Assembly (NCBI GenBank): GCA_040384645.1
Contig: JAZKIX010000074.1
Coordinates: 1 to 47,884 of the forward strand
Origin: JAZKIX01 sp040384645
GTDB taxonomy: Bacteria > Pseudomonadota > Gammaproteobacteria > Burkholderiales > Burkholderiaceae_D
Length of the DNA: 47,884 bases
Reading direction: 5' to 3'
Of this stretch, positions 7,605-15,691 are shown in pieces. Positions within the stretch are counted from its first letter, which is position 1; every line of letters starts with the position of its first letter. The translations under genes and the position numbers were made by a program. Below the pieces are notes generated by a model that saw nothing but the letters and a program-made list of their open reading frames with translations, was not told the origin of the DNA and searched no databases.

Positions 7605-9944
7605 ATGACAAGTAAGCGCAAGCTGACGCTTGGACTACAAATCGTCAATCTTTATGGCGATTACGCGGCGCTGCTGTGGCCTGGGATTCAAGCCGCTGCG
7701 CGGGAGCGTGACGCCAACGTCATCATTTTCCCGGGGCGTTTGCCTAATTATCCTTCGAGCTATAGCTTCGAGTACCAGGGTTCCAGCATTTACGAATTTA
7801 TTAATGGCAGCAATATCGATGCGTTGGTAGTGGCGACTGGGACGTTTGCCAACTTTCTTTCCCCGGATGAGCTGACAGCAATGGTGACGCAGCAAAGTTC
7901 GGTGCCGACCGTTTCTATAAGCATTGCCTTTCCAGGTATACCCAGTATCGTTATTGATAATAAAACGGGATTGCGAGAAGCAATTTTGCATCTCATTCGA
8001 TATCACGGTTGCAAAAATATCGCTTTTGTCGGAGGGCCGAGAACTAATAACGACGCAGTCGAGCGTGAACAGGTTTTTCGCGACGCCCTAACGGAAGCAG
8101 AGCTGGTGTCGGATGAACGATGTTATTTCGAAGGCGATTTCCTTATCGGGAGTGGCGTTGCCGCTGTCCATGAGATTTTTGTTCGACATCAATTGCTTCC
8201 CGATGCTGTTGTTTGTGCCAACGACAATATGGCCATCGGCGTGGTTCGCGCTTTGCGTGCACTCAATATTGCGGTGCCCGGTCAAGTGCGCGTTACCGGC
8301 TTTGACAACGCGGTCGAAGGCTCAATGATCGAGCCTCCCTTAACCACCATCGATCAACCTATTTTTGAACAGGCCCGGGTGGCTGCGCTCACTGCGCTCG
8401 ATATGGTTGCCGCAGCCGATGGCGGGCAACCAGTGCCAATGCGACAGGTTCTTCCGACCCGACTGATCATACGCAATTCATGCGGCTGTCTTTCGCACGA
8501 TGTTTTAAACGAAAATGATCTTGACGTACCGTTATCCGGGCGCACCGTGCCTGTGACGGCCGGATTGGCGAACGAAATTGCAAAAGAAGTGATTAACCTC
8601 GCGCAAGCAAAGAATTTTGTACCGGGCGACGCCCAATTGGAACAACAGACTTTGCAGGAAATATTGGGAGTGTACTTTCCCGTATATCTTGGTAAATCGG
8701 CGGAAGGTGAGATTCTTGAACGGTTGGAAATTCTTCTTGCTGTGAATCTTCAGCGCGGCCTGTCGATCGATCACTGGCAAATACTATTGTCGATGACCAG
8801 TATCACCATGAGGAAAATGCTGTTTGATCATGCCATGCTAAAAGATGTCGCACTCTTCCTTGAAAAAACGCATACCGTCATTTTCCACATGCTGAAAAAG
8901 CGGCAAAACAGCGAACAACTACTGCTAAGAAAGCGCTTAAACGATATACGTGAATTTGTTTCCAGTATCAGCGGCTCGATCACGATCGATGTGTTGATCG
9001 AGCAGGTGAAGATCAACCTGCCGCACATCGGCATCAACACTTGTTATATCTGCGCCTACGAAAAGCCAGTCACCTATCTTCGCCTTGAAAAATGGCAGGC
9101 GCCGGAGAAAGTGAAGGTGCTGCTGTGGTTGCAGGACGCGAAAGATTTTACTGCTGCCCAAAATCAGCAGCTTGGACTTCAAGCGGCTTTGCCGCAAGAA
9201 CTGAGCCATTGCACTAGCCAGAAATCGCTGGTTTTAACGTCCTTGTATTTTCGCGAAGAGCAGCTCGGTTACATGGTGATGGAAGTGAGCGACACCAGCC
9301 AGGAAATCTATGATTTGATTTCGTCGCAGGTCAGCTCTTTATTAAAGACGTCGCTCATATTTCAAGCGCGTGAAGAAGCGGAAGAAAAGTTGCGCCTGAC
9401 CTTGTTCGAGCTTAAGTCATTCAATCTGCAATTGAAGACCATTGCAGAAAAAGATGAATTGACCGGTTTGTATAACCGGCGCGGCTTTATGGACATCGCC
9501 TCGCAAAGCTTGAATCTGACCATCAAAATGAAAAAACCGGCCATGGTTTTCTTTGCCGATATTGACGGATTGAAACAAATTAACGACGTCTATGGTCATG
9601 AAACGGGCGACGTGGCGATCAAAGCGGCGTCCGAAGCACTGATCAAGGCTTTTCGCACCATGGATATACTGGCCAGACTCGGTGGTGATGAATTTACGAT
9701 ATTTACGGCCGACACGCCGGAAAGTTTTTCATCCATCGCCATTGCAAGACTGGACAAAAATGTGGCCGACTACAACCGCCAACACAATCACCCGTGGCAG
9801 TTGGCAATCAGTATCGGCTGGGACAGTCTGGCCCGGGGACAGTCGCGTAAGCTTTCAGAAATCATGAAGGCCGCCGATGCTAAGTTGTATGCCATCAAAC
9901 GCGCCAGAAAACGCGCCACTCGGATCGCTGAAGAAGATGAATAA
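7605..9944 (+). CDS. Ligand-binding (LacI/PBP-like) - GAF-like - GGDEF diguanylate cyclase
   Basis: A 779-residue signalling protein predicted to make cyclic di-GMP. Residues ~8-290 form a LacI/periplasmic-binding-type sensor domain (GLQIVNLYGDYAALLWPGI; PDAVVCANDNMAIGVVRAL; VRVTGFDNA) without the DNA-binding headpiece and without a signal peptide, so it is probably a cytoplasmic ligand sensor. A linker follows, then a GAF-like region (~455-590), a short helical segment and a C-terminal GGDEF domain (DELTGLYNRRGFMDIA; FFADIDGLKQINDVYGH; LARLGGDEFTIF near residue 690) whose active-site GGDEF is intact. It lies between upp and cytosine deaminase, suggesting that the sensed ligand may be a pyrimidine or nucleoside; that link is inference. 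Confidence 0.88.
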   Translation: MTSKRKLTLGLQIVNLYGDYAALLWPGIQAAARERDANVIIFPGRLPNYPSSYSFEYQGSSIYEFINGSNIDALVVATGTFANFLSPDELTAMVTQQSSVPTVSISIAFPGIPSIVIDNKTGLREAILHLIRYHGCKNIAFVGGPRTNNDAVEREQVFRDALTEAELVSDERCYFEGDFLIGSGVAAVHEIFVRHQLLPDAVVCANDNMAIGVVRALRALNIAVPGQVRVTGFDNAVEGSMIEPPLTTIDQPIFEQARVAALTALDMVAAADGGQPVPMRQVLPTRLIIRNSCGCLSHDVLNENDLDVPLSGRTVPVTAGLANEIAKEVINLAQAKNFVPGDAQLEQQTLQEILGVYFPVYLGKSAEGEILERLEILLAVNLQRGLSIDHWQILLSMTSITMRKMLFDHAMLKDVALFLEKTHTVIFHMLKKRQNSEQLLLRKRLNDIREFVSSISGSITIDVLIEQVKINLPHIGINTCYICAYEKPVTYLRLEKWQAPEKVKVLLWLQDAKDFTAAQNQQLGLQAALPQELSHCTSQKSLVLTSLYFREEQLGYMVMEVSDTSQEIYDLISSQVSSLLKTSLIFQAREEAEEKLRLTLFELKSFNLQLKTIAEKDELTGLYNRRGFMDIASQSLNLTIKMKKPAMVFFADIDGLKQINDVYGHETGDVAIKAASEALIKAFRTMDILARLGGDEFTIFTADTPESFSSIAIARLDKNVADYNRQHNHPWQLAISIGWDSLARGQSRKLSEIMKAADAKLYAIKRARKRATRIAEEDE

Positions 9945-10014
9945 AGCCCGACCGCCTATCGTTCTCCGGTCTTATTATTCGTCGCCCAGCGGGTTTTGAA
10001 CTTGGAGTACCCCC

Positions 10015-11295
10015 ATGCTTGACCTCCTGATCCGCAATTGCAGTCTGGCCGATGGCCGTAGCCATATCGATATCGGTATCGAAAACGGCAAGATCGTCGC
10101 GCTCCAGCCAGCTTTGATCGCAGATGCAGCCCAGACCCTCGACGCCGACGGGCAACTGCTCACGGCACCATTTGTCGATGCCCACTTTCACATGGATTCG
10201 ACCTTGTCTTACGGTTTACCACGGGTCAATCGCTCCGGCACCTTGCTGGAAGGGATTGCCTTGTGGGGCGAATTAAAACCGCTCTTGACGCAAGAAGCCT
10301 TGGTCGAAAGGGCGCTGGCCTATTGCGATTGGGCGGTGGCGAAAGGGCTGTTGGCGATTCGCTCGCATGTCGATGTCTGCGATCCGCGCTTGCTAGCGGT
10401 CGACGCCTTGATGCACGTCAAGGCGCGGGTCAAACCGTATCTGGATTTGCAATTGGTCGCCTTCCCGCAAGATGGCGTGCTGCGTGCGCCGCAGGCATTG
10501 AACAATCTTAAGCGCGCGCTGGATAAAGGCGTCGATGTCGTCGGCGGCATCCCGCATTTCGAGCGCACCATGGCCGATGGCGCAGAATCGATCCGCATCC
10601 TGTGCGAACTGGCGGCAGAGCGCGGTTTGCGGGTCGATATGCATTGCGACGAGTCGGACGACCCGCTGTCGCGCCACATCGAGACGCTGGCCTATCACGC
10701 GCAGCGGCTCTGCCTGCACGGACGCGTCACCGGTTCGCACGTGACCTCGATGCATTCGATGGATAACTATTACGTCTCGAAATTAATCCCGCTGATCCGC
10801 GAAGCCGGCGTCGCCATCATCGCTAATCCGCTCATCAATATCACCCTGCAAGGGCGCCACGACACTTATCCTAAACGGCGCGGCATGACCCGCGTGCCGG
10901 AGCTGATGGCAGCCGGCATCGATGTCGCCTTTGGCCACGATTGCGTGATGGACCCGTGGTATAGCCTGGGCAGTGGCGATATGCTGGAAGTGGCGCACAT
11001 GGGCCTGCATGTGGCACAGATGACGGCGCAAGATACGATGCGCGCCTGCTTTGCGGCCGTCACCAGCACGCCAGCTAAGATTCTTGGCCTCGATCATTTT
11101 GGCGTGGCCGTCGGCTGCGAGGCCAATCTGGTGTTGTTGCAAGCGCACGATCCGGTTGAGGCGATCCGGCTGCGCGCGACGCGATTGGCCGTAATACGGG
11201 CCGGGAAAGTCATCGCCAGTACGCCGCCGGCGACGACCATGTTGCGCTTGCCGGGGCGTCCTGCCACGACTGATTTCAGCATCGGCACTGCTTGA
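10015..11295 (+). CDS. codA: Cytosine deaminase-type amidohydrolase
   Basis: Amidohydrolase of the cytosine deaminase family, converting cytosine to uracil plus ammonia and thus feeding the URC genes upstream. It has 426 residues, like E. coli CodA. Metal ligands are visible: the HxH pair in DAHFHMDST (residues 57 and 59), VDMHCDESDD (His then Glu), SHVTSMHS, and the distal Asp in AFGHDCVMDPWYSLG. The MDPW after the Asp is the same as the FDPW of CodA, arguing for cytosine rather than another cyclic amide; isocytosine-type or creatinine deaminases remain possible. A GGAG ribosome-binding site precedes the start. No cytosine or uracil permease is next to it. Confidence 0.82.
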   Translation: MLDLLIRNCSLADGRSHIDIGIENGKIVALQPALIADAAQTLDADGQLLTAPFVDAHFHMDSTLSYGLPRVNRSGTLLEGIALWGELKPLLTQEALVERALAYCDWAVAKGLLAIRSHVDVCDPRLLAVDALMHVKARVKPYLDLQLVAFPQDGVLRAPQALNNLKRALDKGVDVVGGIPHFERTMADGAESIRILCELAAERGLRVDMHCDESDDPLSRHIETLAYHAQRLCLHGRVTGSHVTSMHSMDNYYVSKLIPLIREAGVAIIANPLINITLQGRHDTYPKRRGMTRVPELMAAGIDVAFGHDCVMDPWYSLGSGDMLEVAHMGLHVAQMTAQDTMRACFAAVTSTPAKILGLDHFGVAVGCEANLVLLQAHDPVEAIRLRATRLAVIRAGKVIASTPPATTMLRLPGRPATTDFSIGTA

Positions 11296-11380
11296 AAGTC
11301 GTTGGGAAATCCGCAGCTTCGTTATCGCATCAGGCCGTTGTGCAATACGCTGTCGGAACCCATGTTTATGATGAATGTGA

Positions 11381-11460
11381 GGGGGTATATGCCAAAATAT
11401 GCCGCTACCCGCAGGCATTCATTGCCTAAAATAAAATACACGCCGGAGTATTAAATTGCT
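11381..11460 (+). repeat. Dispersed ~78-bp repeat, copy B
   Basis: GGGGGTATATGCCAAAATAT at the start, CCCGCAGGCATTCATTGCC in the core and AATACACGCCGGAGTATT at the end. The last bases overlap the TTG start of the next gene, so this copy is also the gene's leader. Confidence 0.85.
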
Positions 11461-12163
11461 GTTTTTGATTAAAAAAGTGCTGCCATCAACGTCCGCCCAT
11501 GCATTATTGCTTGTACTATTTTGCCAAATCCCCTGCGCTTGGGCCCGCACGGCGTTCCAGACCCGCTGCGAAGACACACTGCCTAAAACCATCTCCGTCC
11601 TCAGCGCCAATCAAAACGGCTACAGCATCGATACCAGCGTCTCGTACAAGATGCTGACCCGCATGGGATCGGCTGGCACCGGCGGTTTTGTGCTGGGCTT
11701 GACCAAGATGAATTCGCGGGTCGAGATGGAACTGAGCGGGCAAGTCTTGCAAGACCGTGCCAGCGCCTATGAATGCATCGCGCCGCAGATCAAGGTATCG
11801 CTGATTTACACGCCGATGAAGGTCTACGTCGGCAAAGAATTCCCGGTCGGCTCATGCCCATATCAAGAAATCTTGCAACACGAGTTGCGCCATGTACAAA
11901 TCTATCAAGCCCATTTGCCCAAGGTCGAAGCCACCGTGCGCGAAGCCTTGAGCAAGGCATTTCAGGCGCAACCGTTGTACGCGCCAGCGGGGCAGGCGCA
12001 ACGCTTGTTGCAACAAAAAATGGACGACGGCTGGCTCGCTTACATTCAGGGCGAAATGAACAAGGTCGAAGCGCAGCAAGCGCAGATCGATACACCGGCA
12101 GAATATGCGCGCCTGAGTAAAACCTGTGGCGGCGAGATGCAAAAAATCCTCGGCGGCGGTTGA
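11456..12163 (+). CDS. Secreted protein with HExxH motif (putative metallopeptidase-like)
   Basis: A 235-residue exported protein of unknown function. An N-terminal signal peptide is clear (hydrophobic AHALLLVLFCQIPCAWA, cleavage near residue 31). A HELRH motif at about residues 142-146 fits the zinc signature HExxH, set in EILQHELRHVQIYQ; conserved-looking cysteines sit at CEDTL, YECIAP, GSCPYQ and KTCGGE. The arrangement resembles DUF922-type secreted zinc-binding proteins, but I cannot prove the family. The reading frame starts at a TTG overlapping repeat copy B; no ATG lies near enough to replace it, so the start is uncertain. The gene stands alone. Confidence 0.7.
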   Translation: MLFLIKKVLPSTSAHALLLVLFCQIPCAWARTAFQTRCEDTLPKTISVLSANQNGYSIDTSVSYKMLTRMGSAGTGGFVLGLTKMNSRVEMELSGQVLQDRASAYECIAPQIKVSLIYTPMKVYVGKEFPVGSCPYQEILQHELRHVQIYQAHLPKVEATVREALSKAFQAQPLYAPAGQAQRLLQQKMDDGWLAYIQGEMNKVEAQQAQIDTPAEYARLSKTCGGEMQKILGGG

Positions 12164-12190
12164 AAGTCCGCGCTTTACATGCAAAAGAGC

Positions 12191-12280
12191 GTAGGTTGGG
12201 TGGGGCCGCCGAGGCTATCGATTGATCAGCCCAACAAATATAGGAGGAAATGTTGGGCTGGTAGAACGTTAGCCCGACCC
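12191..12280. repeat. GTAGGTTGGG nested-palindrome repeat, copy 1
   Basis: An outer pair of arms (GTAGGTTGGG... and ...AGCCCGACCC) encloses an inner hairpin, AGCCCAACA / TGTTGGGCT. It is a close relative of 16938-17015 but has a GC-rich insertion in the left outer arm (after GGTTGGG) and weaker outer pairing. The stop codon and last residues of the minus-strand gene 12269-12952 are encoded inside it. Confidence 0.8.
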
Positions 12281-12952
12281 ATTTGCTGGTGTTGATCCGG
12301 CCAATCCAGCACTAAGCATAAGTTGACGAGTAATGCACAAAAAAGCAAATGCCCTGTCGAGTGGAATAAATTGATTCCCCACTTGTGAACTAAATGAATA
12401 AATTGAGCTTGCTACATACGGTGACTGAAGAATGGAATACAGGGGATGAAAGCCCTCAATTAGTGCCTTGTTATTTTCGGAAAGGAAGTAACTATAGCTA
12501 AAACCACGTGCCGAAACGGACGAGAGAATTGAATCAAATCCTTTTCGCTCACCTAAAAATAGCGCTCTTGCTGTATATAGAAGCAAGAGCGCGGCATACC
12601 GGAGAGATGATTTTTGGTCGATTTTTGTTGGCAAGTAGCCCTTCAGTTTCATGTACCCTTCGCCGGCTGAAGTCGGCAAAGAGGCAACCTCGTCAAGCAG
12701 AGACATCATTTCATCATTTGCTTGCCACTGTTGAATCAGACTTTGCGCATACCGAGGAATTTCCGCACTCAATGTGCTGAGTACATCTGTAAGAGCTTGA
12801 GCAGTCTTTAACTGTGCCGTTGCCAAATCGGATATGAATGAGTCTGGATGGTCCATCAGCTTAGCGAGGTCATGTCCTCCCTTCCTCAATCTTGCCTGGG
12901 GTAGCTCACCGTCGGGAATACGCAGTAAGTCGAATAACTTCAATCGGTTCAT
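12269..12952 (-). CDS. Hypothetical protein, possible integron-cassette gene
   Basis: I do not recognise this 227-residue protein. The ATG at 12952 (MNRLKLFDLLRIPDGELP) is chosen over an upstream in-frame start because the extra residues merely translate the attC-like site. The protein is soluble and helical at the N-terminus, with a moderately hydrophobic segment (YAALLLLYTARALFLGE) that could pack against a membrane. Its stop codon lies within the GTAGGTTGGG repeat, and an attC-like element lies just upstream: both are signs of a mobile or cassette origin. Codon use is less G/C-rich than core neighbours. Confidence 0.55.
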   Translation of the reverse strand: MNRLKLFDLLRIPDGELPQARLRKGGHDLAKLMDHPDSFISDLATAQLKTAQALTDVLSTLSAEIPRYAQSLIQQWQANDEMMSLLDEVASLPTSAGEGYMKLKGYLPTKIDQKSSLRYAALLLLYTARALFLGERKGFDSILSSVSARGFSYSYFLSENNKALIEGFHPLYSILQSPYVASSIYSFSSQVGNQFIPLDRAFAFLCITRQLMLSAGLAGSTPANGSG

Positions 12953-12960
12953 GGGTTTTC

Positions 12961-13016
12961 CAGTGTTGAAGTTAAGCCGCGTGCCGAAGGCACGTCGGTT
13001 TGAGCGAAGAGTTAGC
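12961..13016 (-). other. Integron attC-like site (degenerate)
   Basis: On the minus strand the sequence reads GCTAACTCTTCGCTCAAACC, then GACGTGCCTTCGGCACG, then CGGCTTAAC. This follows the layout of class 1 integron cassette sites (for example the aadA attC: TAACAATTCGTTCAAGCCGAC, a C/G hairpin, CGGCTTAACTC). Read through, it encodes the NSSLKPTCLRHAA tail typical of open frames running into such sites. The terminal GTTRRRY core is missing; CACTGGA stands in its place, so the site is probably inactive. No integrase gene is in the window. Confidence 0.55.
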
Positions 13017-13063
13017 GGACCAATCGGCTTTAAGCCGCAATGCGCACCGAAAAACCACAAGTA

Positions 13064-13598
13064 AGCGCCGTTGTGGCAAGGTGGAACGCGGCACAGCAGA
13101 ACGCCAATGCAGCAATGGTACCGATTGCCCGCGGGTTAGCGCGTAGGTTTGTTGACGATCGCCGAATATTGACACGGTATTTTCGTTCTAACCTGACCCA
13201 CCGTTAGTCAATTAATGCTTTGTTTTAATTTGTGCTTTTGGGATGCGCACGGTTCAGTTAGTGGCGATAATCTTTAATCAAATTGGCCCAAATTCGTGCG
13301 ATCGACAACACACCGTCGCAACGCAGCCCACGACACTTGATCACGTCGATTGCATTCTGCCAGAAGCTGCCGCATTCATTGCGCCGCGACGCTGGCGAAA
13401 GATCTGATACTGCTGCCATCGGCCGCAGTATCAGAAACGAGGTGAAATTGGTTTGCGCCGGCAAATTTCGCCGGCACAGCGCATCGACACGCGCATCGGT
13501 TGGCCAATGGACGAACCTGCCGCAAAGACCTGCTATCAAAATCCGGCATGTAATCCATTTGAACAGTCCTCAGCCAAAGCCGGGAACGTTACGCGGCA
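13064..13598. other. Accessory intergenic region with a possible small gene remnant
   Basis: A minus-strand frame of 93 codons (13258-13539) is open and overlaps another (13376-13558). The combined pattern suggests a short protein gene that has lost its frame, but I cannot name it. The part from 13064 to 13175 is the upstream side of the attC-like site and is open on the minus strand only as read-through. I see no clear RNA gene here. Confidence 0.35.
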
Positions 13599-13793
13599 TC
13601 AGTTGTGATGGCGCTCTTGCTTTTTGCCACCACCAGCGCCAGTATCCTTGCCGGCTTTATCATGGCTTTTTGCGTCGCCGCTAGACTTCTTATCTTGACC
13701 TGAATTTCCGTCAATAGATTTCATATCCGATTCAGTTTGTTGATCCTGAGTTGGAATGTTGGACTTGGAGGGCGTCGAAGATTTGCTTGTCAT
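13599..13793 (-). CDS. Small hydrophilic, probably disordered protein
   Basis: A 64-residue protein made almost entirely of Ser, Lys, Asp, Gly, Gln and Thr, with no hydrophobic core, ending in GGGKKQERHHN. I start it at the ATG at 13793 (MTSKSSTPSKS) because an AGGA lies eight bases upstream; the open frame extends further to 13856 but without a ribosome-binding site. Such small, charged, unstructured proteins are common in Burkholderiales and are sometimes stress-related, but nothing in the sequence gives a function. Confidence 0.5.
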   Translation of the reverse strand: MTSKSSTPSKSNIPTQDQQTESDMKSIDGNSGQDKKSSGDAKSHDKAGKDTGAGGGKKQERHHN

Positions 13794-14137
13794 GATAATT
13801 CCTAGAGGTTGAGATGAAAGGTTCGTTGCGGATGAAACAATACCATCGCCTTCCATGAAAATTTGTAGGAGAAAACGGACTTACTCGTAGTCCATAGCCG
13901 CCGGTATCGAAGGAATGACGCTGCATTCGCTCGCCAGCAGCCGTGTCTATACGAGCTATAGAGCGACCTACATCGTTACCGGATTATCTGGTTATGGGCG
14001 GCCGTTTACCCCTATCTGGACCGATGGCGTCGGCGTCGCTATAGCGTTACTGGGCGCGAGGGTAATTGCACTTGGTCAGTGACCGTCAAATAACAAATCA
14101 GATCCGTAGGTGGCGCATGTGTTCATCTGTAAGTACG

Positions 14138-14440
14138 TTACCTCAGCTCCTGAGCCAGCCCGATGAGAATTCCCTCCGAGCCCCGGATGTAGCCGAGTCG
14201 ATACGTGTGTTGATACCAGACTACTTCGCCGACAAGCGCCGCGCCGCGTTTACTGAGCTGGGCGAGCGTATCGTCAATGTCTTTCGCGGTGAACATGACG
14301 CGCAGGTAACCGAGAGCGTTCACGGGGGCGCTGTGGTGGTCGGCAAGCACAGCAGGCGCAAAAAAGTGGGAAATCTTGACCTGGATGTTGAGTAGGCCAG
14401 TGACGCCATCTGCCCATTCCCCATAAGTTAAGGCCGGCAC
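14138..14440 (-). pseudogene. Decayed VOC/glyoxalase-family protein (N-terminus and an internal segment lost)
   Basis: The C-terminal 50 residues are a good vicinal-oxygen-chelate half-domain: LGYLRVMFTAKDIDDTLAQL, then RGAALVGEVVWYQHTYRLGY and IRGSEGILIGLAQEL. Related proteins are about 130-150 residues and begin with a first beta-alpha-beta unit that is absent here. The stretch between LLNIQV and the APVNALGY region is also shorter than I expect, as if ~15 residues had been deleted. Upstream sequence to 14600 is A/T-rich and not coding. I read it as a remnant in the accessory patch; a short functional protein is not excluded. Confidence 0.6.
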
Positions 14441-14616
14441 GCGTCAAATCTCTGGGGAATTTCCCTCATTTTTGACAGGCGACATCAGAATATGAACCCA
14501 ATTTACCAACGAATTCGTATTCTCATTTAATTCCGATATTCTCAATTAATTCCGTTTATTACAACGGCGGAACGGGCCGCTAAAGGTGTCACTGGTGTCG
14601 TATCTGATGCAACGCT

Positions 14617-15597
14617 TCAAGGCGCATATGCAGTGGCGAGTTGTCTCACTATACGGACCATATGCATACGCAACGCTTCGGGTGCGAGTACAACAGCTTC
14701 CGCGCCGAAGCACAGCAACTCGTGAGCAGCATGGTGGGCCGGCCCGACGGGCAGACTCACGGTCCTCCATCCATCCTCCTCCGCTTCTCCGATCATGGCG
14801 CCGGCAACTGCGAACGCCGGCAGGAAAGCTTCCATCATTTTGATGCCCCATGGGGATAGGCGCAGCGTGGCCCGCTCCGGGTGCTGTTCCTGCGTGAAGC
14901 GGCGGGCATTTTCGACCCAGTAGCCAGCCAGATCGAAGTCTTCGGGCCATTCAACATGGCCGTCGAGCAAATCGAGCTGGAGGATTCGTGACACACGATA
15001 AGTGCGGATGCTCGTCTCAATCCGGCCGACGAGATACCAAGATGCGCCTTTGAGCACAATCCCGAGAGGGTCGAGCACGCGCTCCTTTTCGGTTTGCCAG
15101 CTGCGATAGCGAATACGCACCTGCCTTCCACCCCAGACTGCCTGCGCCAGTGGCGCCAGGCAGTCTGGGTGTTCACTCTCACCAAACCAGTCTTGGACGT
15201 CGAGATGAAAGCGTATGCGCATGCGGCCGGCGCCGGTGCGGATCGCGGCCGGAAGCGCGGACAGCAGCTTGTCCTGAGCGCTGGCAAAAGCCGCGCTCAG
15301 GCCGAGGTCAGCCGCCTGGCCAGACAGGCCATTCAGAAACAAGGCCTCCGCCTCCAGCGTTGACAAGCCGTTCAGGCGAGTGCGGTAACCGTCGAGCAGC
15401 CTATAACCACCCTGGCTTCCGCGTTCGCTGTAGATCGGGATCCCAGCCGCGGCGAGTGCATCTACGTCGCGATAAATCGTCCGAAGCGACACTCCGTATT
15501 CGTTGGCCAGCGCCTGCGCAGTTGTGCCGCCGCGGGCCTGAAGTGTGGTGAGGATGGACAAGAGTCGGCTAGCGCGCATCCGATCAGTGTAATTCAT
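14617..15597 (-). CDS. YafY-type transcriptional regulator with WYL domain
   Basis: A DNA-binding regulator of about 326 residues. The N-terminal winged helix (about residues 5-60) has the HTH signature TTAQALANEYGVSLRTIYRD. The central WYL domain (about 140-215) contains RIRYRSWQTEKERVLDPLG and KGASWYLVGRIET; its WYL motif appears as WYLVG. A C-terminal WCX-like extension follows. WYL domains sense small ligands, often nucleotides. The ATG at 15597 (MNYTDRM) is preferred over one three codons upstream. It is divergent from the glutathione S-transferase gene and a perfect inverted repeat sits at its start, so it probably controls both genes. Confidence 0.87.
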   Translation of the reverse strand: MNYTDRMRASRLLSILTTLQARGGTTAQALANEYGVSLRTIYRDVDALAAAGIPIYSERGSQGGYRLLDGYRTRLNGLSTLEAEALFLNGLSGQAADLGLSAAFASAQDKLLSALPAAIRTGAGRMRIRFHLDVQDWFGESEHPDCLAPLAQAVWGGRQVRIRYRSWQTEKERVLDPLGIVLKGASWYLVGRIETSIRTYRVSRILQLDLLDGHVEWPEDFDLAGYWVENARRFTQEQHPERATLRLSPWGIKMMEAFLPAFAVAGAMIGEAEEDGWRTVSLPVGPAHHAAHELLCFGAEAVVLAPEALRMHMVRIVRQLATAYAP

Positions 15598-15599
15598 AC

Positions 15600-15616
15600 C
15601 TGACACAAGATGTCAG
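15600..15616. promoter_or_regulatory. Putative operator, CTGACA-N5-TGTCAG
   Basis: CTGACACAAGATGTCAG is a perfect inverted repeat of six bases around a five-base spacer, directly ahead of the WYL regulator start and about 75 bases before the GST gene. Further TTGACA-like words (at about 15640 and 15659) could be half-sites or the -35 element of the GST promoter. An autoregulatory operator is the simplest reading. Confidence 0.55.
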
Positions 15617-15691
15617 TTTTACACCCGTATCCTACTATTGTTGACAGCTGTAGAGCAGGTTGACATCTTACCAACTACATAAGGATCGACT

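Noticed and set aside
13915..14082. A 55-codon plus-strand frame (MTLHSLASSRVYTSYRATYI...).
   Set aside because: AAGGA abuts the ATG with no spacing, there is no known relative, and it lies in the rearranged patch; not better than chance.
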